This document shows positions 53,280 to 61,449 of a stretch of 64,000 nt of DNA, piece by piece; the stretch's first letter is position 1, and every line of letters starts with the position of its first letter. The notes below the pieces were generated by a model that saw only the letters and a list, made by a program, of their open reading frames with translations, did not search any database and had not been told where the DNA came from. The position numbers and the translations under genes were made by a program. This DNA is from an uncultured Rhodospirillales bacterium (GTDB taxonomy: Bacteria > Pseudomonadota > Alphaproteobacteria > Acetobacterales > Acetobacteraceae), in NCBI GenBank assembly GCA_903835235.1, contig CAILMF010000036.1, forward strand, positions 62,001 to 126,000, written 5' to 3'.

Positions 53280-54908
53280 ATGGCCGAGCGGATGAACGCG
53301 GCGGAAGCCTTGGTTTCGGGGTTGGTGGCGAACGGGATCGAGACGATCTACGCGCTGCCGGGGGTGCAGAATGATCCGTTCTTCGATGCGCTGTACCACG
53401 CGCAGAACCAGCTGAAGGTACTGCACACCAGGCATGAACAGGGCTGCGCCTATATGGCGCTGGGCGCCGCCATGGCCACCGGCCGCCCACAGGCGGTGGC
53501 GGTGGTGCCGGGGCCGGGCATGCTGAACGCGGCCTCCGCCCTGGCGACGGCCTATTCCAACAATGCGAAGGTGCTGGCGGTGGTGGGGCAGATTCCGCTG
53601 CACAGCATCGGCCGGCATACCGGGCAACTGCACGAGATTGTCGACCAGACCAGCGTGCTGCGGACACTGACCAAGTGGAACACGGTGGTGAAGGGCATCG
53701 CCGATGTGCAGCCGGCGGTCGCGGAGGCATTCCGGCAGTTGCAGAGCGGGAGGCCTCGCCCGGTCGGCATCGAGGTGCCGATGGATGTCTGGCAGAAGAC
53801 CGCCACCGTGGCGCCGCATGTCGCCGCTGATGGCCTGCCGCCGGCGCCAGTGGATGACGACGCGGTGGAGCAGGCCGCCAAGCTGCTGGGCGGCGCGGCC
53901 AGGCCGATGCTGGTGGTGGGCAGCGGCGCGCTGGATGCCGGCGCCGAGGTCCAGGCGGTGGCCGAGGCGCTGACCGCGCCGGTGATGGCCTTCCGCATGG
54001 GGCGCGGCGTGATGGATGATCGGCACCCGCTGGATGTGCGCCTGCCGGTGGGCCACAAGCTGTGGGCCGAGGCCGATGTGGTGCTGCTGGTCGGCACCCG
54101 CGGGCAGAACCCGCTGGGGGTCTGGGGCACGACGGGGCTGAAGGTGATCCGCGTGGATGTGGATGCCGAGGAGATGACCCGCTTCGGCGCTCCGACCCTG
54201 GGTCTTCAGGGGGATGCGGCGGCCGTGCTGCGGGCGCTGGCGCATCGGCTGGGCAAGCACAACCAGGCGCGGCCGGGCCGGGCCGAGGAAGTAGCCGCGG
54301 TGAAGGCGCGCGTCATGGCCCAGGTGCGGGAGACGCTGGCGCCGCAATGCGCCTTCCTCGACGTGATGCGCCAGGAGCTGCCGGCGGATGGCATCTTCGT
54401 GGATGAGCTGACGCAAGTTGGGTATGTCTCGCGCCTGGTGTTCCCGGTGCACAGCCCGCGGACCTTCCTCAGCACGGGGTTGCAGGGGACGCTGGGCTGG
54501 GGCTTTGCCACGGCGCTGGGGGCGCAGGCGGCCATGCCGCACCGCAAGGTGTTGAGCGTGGCCGGGGATGGCGGCTTCATGTTCAACGTGCAGGAAATGG
54601 CCACCGCCGTGCAGCACGGCATTCCCCTGGTGACCGTGGTGTTCAACGACGGCGCCTATGGCAATGTGAAGGGCTTCCAGAAGAGCAACTTCGGCGGGCG
54701 TACGATTGCGTCCGACCTGCGCAACCCCGACTTCGTGCGGCTGGCCGAAAGCTTCGGCGCTCAGGGGCTGCGGGCGCATAACCCGGAGGAGTTGCGCGGG
54801 GCCCTGAAGAAGGGCTTTGCGCAGACCGATGTGCCGACACTCATAGAAGTGCCAGTGGGGGAACTGCCGAGCCCTTGGCAGTTCATCATGCTGCCGAAGT
54901 GCCGCTGA
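53280..54908 (+). CDS. ThDP-dependent enzyme, acetolactate synthase-like (3 of 3)
   Basis: A 542-residue ThDP enzyme with catalytic E53 (HTRHEQGCAYMALG), a central domain opening MLVVGSGALDAGAE, and a PP domain with GDGGFMFNVQEMATA and NDGAYGNVKGFQ. It is clearly paralogous to the gene at 37178. The usual second Asn of the PP-domain motif is Asp here (FNDGAYGN), so metal binding uses N-D-G rather than N-N. It lies between two Bug genes (divergent at 53122, same strand at 55007). A keto-acid decarboxylase or carboligase working on an imported acid is the likely role; the substrate is unknown. Confidence 0.9.
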   Translation: MAERMNAAEALVSGLVANGIETIYALPGVQNDPFFDALYHAQNQLKVLHTRHEQGCAYMALGAAMATGRPQAVAVVPGPGMLNAASALATAYSNNAKVLAVVGQIPLHSIGRHTGQLHEIVDQTSVLRTLTKWNTVVKGIADVQPAVAEAFRQLQSGRPRPVGIEVPMDVWQKTATVAPHVAADGLPPAPVDDDAVEQAAKLLGGAARPMLVVGSGALDAGAEVQAVAEALTAPVMAFRMGRGVMDDRHPLDVRLPVGHKLWAEADVVLLVGTRGQNPLGVWGTTGLKVIRVDVDAEEMTRFGAPTLGLQGDAAAVLRALAHRLGKHNQARPGRAEEVAAVKARVMAQVRETLAPQCAFLDVMRQELPADGIFVDELTQVGYVSRLVFPVHSPRTFLSTGLQGTLGWGFATALGAQAAMPHRKVLSVAGDGGFMFNVQEMATAVQHGIPLVTVVFNDGAYGNVKGFQKSNFGGRTIASDLRNPDFVRLAESFGAQGLRAHNPEELRGALKKGFAQTDVPTLIEVPVGELPSPWQFIMLPKCR

Positions 54909-55006
54909 CGCGGCGGGCCGGGGAAATGCCGCGGGCCTGCTGATTTCACCTGATCGGCGCCGGGGGCTTGTGTAGGCTTCCGGCAACGAACCAGGGAGGA
55001 TCGGCC

Positions 55007-55978
55007 ATGCAGCTTGGCAGGCGGGCGTTGTTGGGTGCGGCGGCGGTGCTGGCAACCCCGGCGCTGGGGCGGGCGGCAACGCTGGACCGGGTGGCGAAGC
55101 TGCTGGTCGGCTTTCCGCCGGGCGGCGCCTCCGACATCGTGGCGCGGCTGCTGGCGGAGCGGCTGAGCGGGACCTACGCCACCCAGGTGGTGGTGGAGAA
55201 CCGGCCTGGCGCCGCGGCGCGCCTGGCCATTGAGGCGGTGAAGACCGCGGCGCCGGATGGCACCACGCTGCTGTTCAGCCCGGAGAGCATGTTCGGCATC
55301 TACCCGCATATCTACAAGCGCACGCTGCGCTACACGGCTGAGGACTTCGCCCCGGTTTCCGGGGTGACGCAGTTCGGCTTCGGCTTTTCGGTCGCCAGCC
55401 AGCATCCGGCGCAGAATTGGGAAGCCTTTGTCGCCTGGGCGCGGGCGCAGGCCGAGCCGGTGACCTTCGCGACGCCGGCCGCCGGCAGCACGCCGCATTT
55501 CTGGGCCGAGCAATGCGCCCGCGCCTATGGCATCCGGCTGGCGCATGTCTCCTATCGCGGCATCCAGCCGGCCTTCCCGGACCTGTTCGCCGGGCGGTTG
55601 CAGGCGGCGGTGACGGTGTTCGGCGACCTGCATGAGCAGCAGAAGGGCGGGCATCTCCGCATCCTCGCGGGGTCCTCGCCGCAGCGTTCCACCAAGGCGC
55701 CGGAGGTGCCGGCGATGCGCGAGCTGGGCCATCCGGAGCTGGTGGCGACCGAGCAGTTCGGCGTGCTGGCGCCGGGCGGCACGCCGACCGCGGTGGTGGT
55801 GGCGCTGCGGGAAGCGATTGTGGCGGCGCTGGCGCATCCGGCGATGCGGGAGGCGCTGGGCCGGATGGACCAGGCGCCGCTGGGCAGCTCGCCCGAACAA
55901 TTCGCCACGCGCATCCGGGCTGAGCGCGACCGCTGGGGGCCGATTGTCGCGGCTACGGGGTACAGCGTGGAGGAGTAG
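55007..55978 (+). CDS. Bug/TctC-type periplasmic solute-binding protein (7 of 8)
   Basis: A 323-residue TTT receptor, somewhat divergent. Signal peptide RRALLGAAAVLATPALGRA is followed by VAKLLVGFPPGGASDIVARLLAERLSG, TQVVVENRPGAAARLAIEAVK, APDGTTLLFSPE, VSYRGIQPAFPDL and VPAMRELGHPE. AGGGAGGA lies about 6 bases before the ATG. It is 98 bp downstream of the ThDP gene on the same strand, suggesting a two-gene unit, and convergent with the MarR gene. Confidence 0.94.
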   Translation: MQLGRRALLGAAAVLATPALGRAATLDRVAKLLVGFPPGGASDIVARLLAERLSGTYATQVVVENRPGAAARLAIEAVKTAAPDGTTLLFSPESMFGIYPHIYKRTLRYTAEDFAPVSGVTQFGFGFSVASQHPAQNWEAFVAWARAQAEPVTFATPAAGSTPHFWAEQCARAYGIRLAHVSYRGIQPAFPDLFAGRLQAAVTVFGDLHEQQKGGHLRILAGSSPQRSTKAPEVPAMRELGHPELVATEQFGVLAPGGTPTAVVVALREAIVAALAHPAMREALGRMDQAPLGSSPEQFATRIRAERDRWGPIVAATGYSVEE

Positions 55979-55989
55979 GGGCTGGGCAG

Positions 55990-56454
55990 CTACGTCTGCC
56001 GCCAGGCCTCGGCTTCCAGCTTCACCAGCAGGCTGTCCAGCACGGCGCGTTCCTCCGCACTCAGCGCGCCATGGAAGGCGGCGTCACGCTCGCCGGCGGC
56101 GCGCATCAGGCCGGCGTGCAGCGCCACGCCTTCCGGTGAGAGGCGCAGCTCCACCTCGCGGCCATCGGCGGGGCTGATGTCCCGCTGCACCAGGTTGCGG
56201 TCGGCCAGGGCGGTGATGGTGCGGCTGACCAGCGACTTGTCCAACGCCGCCAGCGCCGCCAACTGCTTCAGCGACAGGGGCGCGAAGTCCCCCAGCAGCG
56301 CGATGGTGCGCCATTCCACCAGGCTGACGCCGAACTCCCGCTTGTAGCGGGAGGCAGCGCCGCGCGAGAGCGCGCCGGCCAGCTTGTGGACCCGGTAGCT
56401 CAGCAGGTCCTTGATGGTGCGCGGTTCAGTCAAGGAAGAAGGGTGTTTCTTCAT
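55990..56454 (-). CDS. MarR-family transcriptional regulator
   Basis: A 154-residue winged-helix repressor. The DNA-binding part is VEWRTIALLGDFAPLSLKQLAALAALDKSLVSRTITALADRNLVQRDISPADGREVELRLSPEG, with the beta-wing DxR (PADGREVEL). Members typically release DNA when an aromatic acid binds. The ATG at 56454 overlaps the PcaG-like gene by 29 bp, so it is the last gene of the enolase-beta-alpha-marR operon. It is a natural candidate to bind the inverted repeat at 59227-59251 in the divergent promoter; that link is inferred. Confidence 0.92.
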   Translation of the reverse strand: MKKHPSSLTEPRTIKDLLSYRVHKLAGALSRGAASRYKREFGVSLVEWRTIALLGDFAPLSLKQLAALAALDKSLVSRTITALADRNLVQRDISPADGREVELRLSPEGVALHAGLMRAAGERDAAFHGALSAEERAVLDSLLVKLEAEAWRQT

Positions 56455-57043
56455 GCGCCTCGCCGCGCAGCAGGATGTCGAAGCGGAAGGCGGGCGTGCC
56501 TTCGACTTCGCCATCGGGCTGCACCACCAGGTGCGGGCGCAACTCGGCCGGCAGCACCGAGAGCACTGGGTCCGCGGCATTGGCGGCGGCGAAGGCCGGG
56601 AAATACAGCGTGGTCACCAGCCGGCGCATGATGCCGGAGCCGAGCAGCCCCAGGTTGATGTGCGGTGCGCGAGGGCCTGAAGGATCGGCATAGCCGCCGG
56701 GGATGATGGTGCGGAAGTCGTAGGCGCCCTCGGCATCGGTCCAGGCGCGGCCCCAGCCCATGAAGCCGGCATCCGCCTTGGCGTGGTTGGGGTCGGCGGG
56801 GTGGCGGAAATGGCCGTGCGCGTCGGCCTGCCAGGCTTCCAGCACGGCGTTGACGCAGGGGCCGCCGCCTTCCTGCAAGACCCGGCCGCGGATGATGACG
56901 GCCTGGCCCTGCGCCGTCGCTTCCGCGTCGGGCGAAAGCCGGGTCAGGTCGTTGTCGCCCGGGCTGAAGAAGGTGCGCGGGAAGAACGGGCCGAGCGTGT
57001 GCCAGCCCAGCGGGACCAGCGGGGCGTTGGGGAGGTTGCTCAC
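56426..57043 (-). CDS. pcaG: Protocatechuate 3,4-dioxygenase alpha subunit-like
   Basis: A 205-residue intradiol dioxygenase alpha chain that pairs with the beta chain to cleave protocatechuate-type catechols. Typical alpha features: TLGPFFPRTF near the start, VNAVLEAWQADAHGHF, RAWTDAEGAYDFRTIIPG and PHINLGLLGSGIMRRLVTTLYFP. As usual for alpha chains, the iron ligands are incomplete. The GTG start overlaps the beta stop (GTGA). The usual length is about 200-210. The true substrate may be a relative of protocatechuate, given the unusual neighbours. Confidence 0.92.
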   Translation of the reverse strand: MSNLPNAPLVPLGWHTLGPFFPRTFFSPGDNDLTRLSPDAEATAQGQAVIIRGRVLQEGGGPCVNAVLEAWQADAHGHFRHPADPNHAKADAGFMGWGRAWTDAEGAYDFRTIIPGGYADPSGPRAPHINLGLLGSGIMRRLVTTLYFPAFAAANAADPVLSVLPAELRPHLVVQPDGEVEGTPAFRFDILLRGEAHEETPFFLD

Positions 57044-57747
57044 AGCGGCGGCGTCGCGTGGCGGCCGCGCACGACCATGTCGTGGCGGAAGGCGAGCCAC
57101 TCGCCTTCGACGTCCTGCGTCGGCACCGGCCGACTGACCAGGCGCTGCTGCGCCTCGCGGTCGCTGATGCTGAGGATCAGCAGGTCGTGGTCGTTCAGTG
57201 GCTCGCCTGGAAAATACATCTGGGTGACCAGGCGGGAGAGCGAGGAGGGGCCGAGGATGCTGAAGTGGATGTGCGGCGGCCGCCACCAGCGGTTGCTGTT
57301 GGGAACCGGGTAGGCGCCGGGCTTGATGGTGAAGAAGCCGTAGGTGCCGTTCTCGTCGGCCTGGCAACGGCCATTGCCGAGGAAGTTGGGGTCCAGCGGG
57401 GCGTCGCGCTGGTCCAGCGGGTTGAAGTAGCGGCCCGCCGCGTTGGCCTGCCACATTTCTACCAGTGCGCCGGGCACGGGGCGGCCGTCCTCGTCCAGGA
57501 TGCGGCCGGAAACCCAGATCAGCTGGCCCTGCGCCAGCTTGCCGTCCACCTGGCTCAGGTTGATGTCGCCCGGGCGCAGCTTGGCGGTCAGGTCCAGCGG
57601 GCCGGTCGCCTCGGTGCGCGTCACCGGGCGGCGGAACGGCGCGCGGCGGGGGTTGCGGGTATAGGTGCCGGCGTAGTGCGGAATCGGCACCTGCGGCTGG
57701 GTGTGCTCGTCATAGGGGCCGAACAGGTCGGGCGGCAGCTGGTCCAT
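57040..57747 (-). CDS. pcaH: Protocatechuate 3,4-dioxygenase beta subunit-like
   Basis: A 235-residue catalytic chain holding the non-haem Fe(III): Y107 (AAGRYFNP), Y146 (PGAYPV), H159 and H161 (PPHIHFSILG). VPGALVEMWQANAAGRYFNPLDQRDAPLDPNFLGNGRC and VTQMYFPGEPL are beta-chain hallmarks. The classic ...HRQDxHxAPLDPNF is FNPLDQRDAPLDPNF here. The product of known enzymes is 3-carboxymuconate. It starts 14 bp after the enolase-family gene and is coupled to the alpha gene. No pcaB, pcaC or pcaD follows, which is unusual. Confidence 0.93.
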   Translation of the reverse strand: MDQLPPDLFGPYDEHTQPQVPIPHYAGTYTRNPRRAPFRRPVTRTEATGPLDLTAKLRPGDINLSQVDGKLAQGQLIWVSGRILDEDGRPVPGALVEMWQANAAGRYFNPLDQRDAPLDPNFLGNGRCQADENGTYGFFTIKPGAYPVPNSNRWWRPPHIHFSILGPSSLSRLVTQMYFPGEPLNDHDLLILSISDREAQQRLVSRPVPTQDVEGEWLAFRHDMVVRGRHATPPL

Positions 57748-57761
57748 CGGGGCGGGGCCTT

Positions 57762-59180
57762 TCAGCTGATCAGGATGGGCTCGGCGCTGGCCAGGGCGGC
57801 CAGCTGCGCAGGCTGGGGCGTGAAGCCGAGGCCGGGGCCATCGGGGCAGTGGATGTGGCCGTCCTGCACGGTGAAGGGCGCGCCGAGATCGGCAGCCAGG
57901 CCGGGATAGCCGCAATCCATCGGGTGCGGGCTGTCCATGCCGAAGGCCAGCGCGATGTGGCAGTTGGCGGCGGTGACGACGCCGGACTCGTAGAAGCTGT
58001 GAACGGCCGGGCGGTGGCCCATGGCGCGGGCGGCCAGCGCCATGTTGCCCAGCCCCTGCACGCCGCCCCAGAGGAAGACATCGCCCAGCACCGTGGCGTG
58101 CAGGCCGCGGCGATGCGCGGCGATCAGATGCTCCGGCGCGATGATGCACATGTTGGTGGCGAAGGGCGTCTTCAGATGGGCGCTGAGGCGGGCCAGGCCT
58201 TCCAGGCCGTCGGCGGGGTCCTCGAAGAATTCCAGGCCCAGCGGGTCCAGTTGGCGGCACAGCGAGAGGGCGTCGTGGGTGCTGTAGGCGGCGTTGGGGT
58301 CGAAGCGCAGGCGGGCTTCGGGGCCGAGGGTGCGACGGAGCGCGGTGAGGGCGGCCAGGTCCCAGGCGGGGGTGTTGCCGGCCGACTTGTACTTGAACGC
58401 GTTGATGCCGAAGCGGGCCTTGAAGCCGGCGGCCAACTCGGCCACGCGGGCGGTGTTGCCCAGGTCGGCCATGTGGGCGGCCAGTTCGGTGCGGTCGATC
58501 TTGCGGCCGGGCACGGCGGCGGGCAGCGGGCAGGCCACCGGCATCGGGCGCGGCGGGCCGGCATGGCCCAGCAGGCGGTACAGCGGGGCGTCCGCGGCCT
58601 GGGCGCGCAAATCCCAGCTGGCCAGTTCCAGCCCGGCGAAGGCGGAGAGGGCGTTGCGGCCGTCGCGGTTGTCGAAGCCGATGCGGCCGAAGCTGCGGCG
58701 GAGCGCGGGGAGGTCGCGGGAAAGGTCGCGGCCGATCCAGGTCTTGGCCAGCGCCTGCAACTTCGGCAGCGCGGTGGCGTGGCTTTCGCCCCAGCCGGTC
58801 AGGCCCTGTTCCGTGCGGATTTCCACCAAGGTGCGGGCCTGCGTGTCGGTCAGGTACATCGAGGAGACGTAGAGATCCGTCAGCGGCAGCGCGATGCGGT
58901 GCAGCCGGATGTCGCGCACCTTCAGGGCTGGGCCGCTGGGCGGCGTCACCGGCTCGGCCGGGCCGGCGACGGCGCAGCCGAACTCGGCCGCAAGCGCCGA
59001 GGCGCCGGGGCCGCGCAGCGCCAGGGTCACGTCCACCGCGCGGGCCAGGGCGGCGACCTGGCGCAGCGCCTGGGCGCCCAGCGCGGCTTCGGCCACCACC
59101 AGGGTCGCCGCCGGGTCCAGGCAGGCGGCCAGCGGGTCGGCGGCGCTGGGCTGGTCGGTGGCGAGGCTGGCGGGCGTCAT
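57762..59180 (-). CDS. Enolase-superfamily enzyme, glucarate dehydratase-like, with extra N-terminus
   Basis: A 472-residue member of the mandelate racemase/glucarate dehydratase group, which abstracts a proton next to a carboxylate. The KxK motif is K263/K265 (AFKYKSAG). Metal ligands are D294 (RFDPNAA), E320 (EFFEDPADG) and N343 (FATNMCI). D367 and H394 (VHSFYESG) form the His-Asp dyad. The family core begins near residue 87 (KVRDIRLHRI), so an extra segment of about 86 residues precedes it. ATG at 59180. It is the first gene of the operon with the intradiol dioxygenase subunits. The role may be dehydration of an acid sugar or isomerisation of a muconate; the residues favour a dehydratase. 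Confidence 0.9.
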   Translation of the reverse strand: MTPASLATDQPSAADPLAACLDPAATLVVAEAALGAQALRQVAALARAVDVTLALRGPGASALAAEFGCAVAGPAEPVTPPSGPALKVRDIRLHRIALPLTDLYVSSMYLTDTQARTLVEIRTEQGLTGWGESHATALPKLQALAKTWIGRDLSRDLPALRRSFGRIGFDNRDGRNALSAFAGLELASWDLRAQAADAPLYRLLGHAGPPRPMPVACPLPAAVPGRKIDRTELAAHMADLGNTARVAELAAGFKARFGINAFKYKSAGNTPAWDLAALTALRRTLGPEARLRFDPNAAYSTHDALSLCRQLDPLGLEFFEDPADGLEGLARLSAHLKTPFATNMCIIAPEHLIAAHRRGLHATVLGDVFLWGGVQGLGNMALAARAMGHRPAVHSFYESGVVTAANCHIALAFGMDSPHPMDCGYPGLAADLGAPFTVQDGHIHCPDGPGLGFTPQPAQLAALASAEPILIS

Positions 59181-59226
59181 GCGCGGGAGGTTTCCTTGAC
59201 CCGGAGGTTGAGGATTGTTTACAGCG

Positions 59227-59251
59227 TCAACCAATGCTCGTCCATGGTTGA
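59227..59251. promoter_or_regulatory. Operator-like inverted repeat TCAACCA-N11-TGGTTGA
   Basis: Arms at 59227-59233 and 59245-59251 are perfect complements. ATGCTC...GAGCAT overlaps them as a second inverted repeat. The site sits in the 93-bp spacer between divergent operons (enolase/pcaHG/marR and Bug/Rieske), next to TTGTTTACA. It is a good candidate for the MarR regulator or an unlinked LysR-type regulator. Confidence 0.55.
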
Positions 59252-59273
59252 GCATAAGCGGGGGGAGGCGGCG

Positions 59274-60245
59274 ATGATGCCGATGACGCGGCGTGGGCTG
59301 GCGGGATTGCTGGCACTGCCAGCCTTGGCCCGTGCCCAAGGGGTATGGCGTCCGGAACGGCCGCTGCGGCTGGTCTCGCCGTTCAACCCCGGCGGCGCGA
59401 TCGACGTGCTGAACCGGCTGCTGGCCGAGCGGATGGGCGCTGAGCTGGGCCAGCCGGTGGTGGTGGAGGCCAGGCCGGGCGCGAACACGATTCTGGGGGC
59501 GGAAGCGGTGGCGAAGGCGGCGCCGGACGGGCTGACCTTCATGATCACCACGAACAGCACGCATACCAGCAACCCCAGCCTGTACCGCGACCTGCCCTAT
59601 GACGCGCTGCGCAGCTTTGCGCCGGTGACGCTGCTGAGCATGGGGACGGTGCTGATGATCTCGCCCGTCGGCGCCGGCCTGCGGGGCGCGCGGGGCTTCG
59701 CGGAATGGGCGCGCGGGCTGGGGCGGCCGGTGACCTATGGCAGCTGGGGCGTCGGCAGCGGCGGGCACCTGTATGGGGAGGTGCTGCGCAGCGTGCACGG
59801 GCTGCCGCTGGAGCATGTGCCCTATCGGGGCGAACAGCCGGCGATCCTGGACATGCTGGCGGGGCGGCTGGACGTGACCTTCTGTTCCCCGGTGGGGGCC
59901 AAGCCGCAGCTGGAGGCAGGGAAGGCCGCCTGGGTTGGCATGACCGGGCCGCAGCGCAGCGCCGCCATGCCTGATGTACCCACCTTCGGCGAGCAGGGCT
60001 TTACCGGGCTGGACATGCCGATCTTCGTCGCCGCCTGGGCGCCGGCCGGCACGCCCGCGGCGGCGGTGGCGGCGCTGCGCCTGGCGCTGCTGCATGCCAC
60101 CGAAGACCCGGCGATCCGTGCCAACATGATCGGCCAGGGGCAGACCCCCGTGGTCAGCACGCCGGAGGTGCTGGCGGCGACGGTGGCGCGCGACCTGCCG
60201 CGCTGGGCGGAGTTGATCCGGATTTCGGGGGCGAAGGTGGAATGA
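59274..60245 (+). CDS. Bug/TctC-type periplasmic solute-binding protein (8 of 8)
   Basis: A 323-residue TTT receptor. Signal peptide TRRGLAGLLALPALARA, then PLRLVSPFNPGGAIDVLNRLLAERMG, GQPVVVEARPGANTILGAEAVA, APDGLTFMITTNS, VPYRGEQPAILDM and VPTFGEQGFTGLD. GGGGGAGG is 5-12 bases before ATG 59274. The stop overlaps the ATG of the Rieske oxygenase (ATGA), so receptor and oxygenase are translationally coupled. That is strong evidence that the receptor's ligand is the oxygenase substrate. Confidence 0.94.
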   Translation: MMPMTRRGLAGLLALPALARAQGVWRPERPLRLVSPFNPGGAIDVLNRLLAERMGAELGQPVVVEARPGANTILGAEAVAKAAPDGLTFMITTNSTHTSNPSLYRDLPYDALRSFAPVTLLSMGTVLMISPVGAGLRGARGFAEWARGLGRPVTYGSWGVGSGGHLYGEVLRSVHGLPLEHVPYRGEQPAILDMLAGRLDVTFCSPVGAKPQLEAGKAAWVGMTGPQRSAAMPDVPTFGEQGFTGLDMPIFVAAWAPAGTPAAAVAALRLALLHATEDPAIRANMIGQGQTPVVSTPEVLAATVARDLPRWAELIRISGAKVE

Positions 60246-61414
60246 CGGACATGCAGGGCAACGCCTATCACCTGCCGGCGCCGCGGGTGCTGGACGACCT
60301 GGTGCGGGTGGGCAAGGGCAGCCGCATGGGCGAGCTGCTGCGCCGCTACTGGCACCCGGTGGCGACCAGCGAGCAGGCCAGTGGCACGCCGCGGAAGATA
60401 AGGGCGTTGGGGGAGGAGCTGGTGCTGTTCCGCGATGGCGCCGGCCGCCCCGGCCTGGTGCATGCGCGCTGCTGCCACCGCGGCACCACGCTGTATTACG
60501 GCCGCGTGGAGGAGGCGGGCATCCGCTGCTGCTACCATGGCTGGCTGTTCGGCACGGACGGGAAAGTGCTGGAGATGCCAATGGAGCCGGAGCTGGGCGC
60601 CCGCGTGCGCGACCGCGTGCGGCAGCCCTGGTACCCCGTGCAGGAACGCTACGGCCTGGTCTTCGCGTATATGGGGCCGCCCGAGAAGCAGCCGGTGCTG
60701 CCGCGCTATGCCTGCCTGGAGGAACTGGCGCCCGACGAGTTTCTGGAGGTGGACGACACCGGCCTGGGCAGTGGTGGCCGCGGCGTGGTGCCGTGCAACT
60801 GGATGCAGCACTTCGAGAATGTGGTGGACCCCTACCATGTGCCGGTGCTGCACGGCACCTTCTCGGGCGCGCAGTTCGTGCAGGCCATGGCGCAGATGCC
60901 GGAAGTGGAGTTTTCCCTGTCCGACAAGGGGGTGACGGTGACCTCCACCCGGACGCTGGAGGATGGCCGCACGCTCAGGCGCATCACCGAGGCGACCTTG
61001 CCGACGCTGCGCGTGGTGCCCAGCCCGCGGCTGCATCGGTTCGGCGCGGTGGAGAGCATCGGCTGGGTGCTGCCGCATGACGATGAGAGCTTTTCGATCT
61101 TCGTCGTCGGCCGCGCCAGCACGCCGGGCGAGATCAGCGGCATGCGCAGCAAGATGGGCGGCAAGTTCTGGTGGGACCTGACCGAGGCCGAGCACCAGGC
61201 CATGCCCGGCGACTGGGAAGCCCAGGTGGGGCAGGGCGTCATCACTGCCCATTCCGAGGAACACCTGACCAGCACGGACAAGGGCGTGGCGATGCTGCGC
61301 CGGTTCTGGAAGCGCCAGGCGGATGCCGTGGCCGAAGGGCGCGACCCCGCCGGCGTGGCGTTTTCCGAGGATGCCGCGCTGGTGCGGTTCGAGGCCGGGA
61401 ACTGGGTGGCCTGA
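60242..61414 (+). CDS. Rieske non-haem iron oxygenase, alpha subunit
   Basis: A 390-residue aromatic-ring hydroxylase or O-demethylase. The Rieske [2Fe-2S] cluster is bound by C77, H79 (CCHRG), C96 and H99 (CCYHGWLFG). The catalytic iron is bound by H199 and H204 (NVVDPYHVPVLHG) plus a C-terminal acid, with bridging D196. Length and layout match single-component alpha subunits of the phthalate/vanillate demethylase type. No ferredoxin or reductase gene is adjacent, so electrons must come from elsewhere. It likely prepares the ring for the intradiol dioxygenase on the opposite strand. Confidence 0.92.
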   Translation: MTDMQGNAYHLPAPRVLDDLVRVGKGSRMGELLRRYWHPVATSEQASGTPRKIRALGEELVLFRDGAGRPGLVHARCCHRGTTLYYGRVEEAGIRCCYHGWLFGTDGKVLEMPMEPELGARVRDRVRQPWYPVQERYGLVFAYMGPPEKQPVLPRYACLEELAPDEFLEVDDTGLGSGGRGVVPCNWMQHFENVVDPYHVPVLHGTFSGAQFVQAMAQMPEVEFSLSDKGVTVTSTRTLEDGRTLRRITEATLPTLRVVPSPRLHRFGAVESIGWVLPHDDESFSIFVVGRASTPGEISGMRSKMGGKFWWDLTEAEHQAMPGDWEAQVGQGVITAHSEEHLTSTDKGVAMLRRFWKRQADAVAEGRDPAGVAFSEDAALVRFEAGNWVA

Positions 61415-61449
61415 GCGGCTGCTTCACCGCTCCGGCGTGCAGCTTGCCC

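Noticed and set aside
57849-59273. A long + strand frame joined to the Bug gene at 59274, giving a 798-residue protein
   Set aside because: The first 475 codons are antisense to the enolase-family gene and have no domain. A ribosome site and signal peptide mark 59274 as the start.
59181-60581. Extension of the enolase frame to a 939-residue protein
   Set aside because: The upstream part is antisense to the Bug and Rieske genes; the ATG at 59180 gives the plausible protein.
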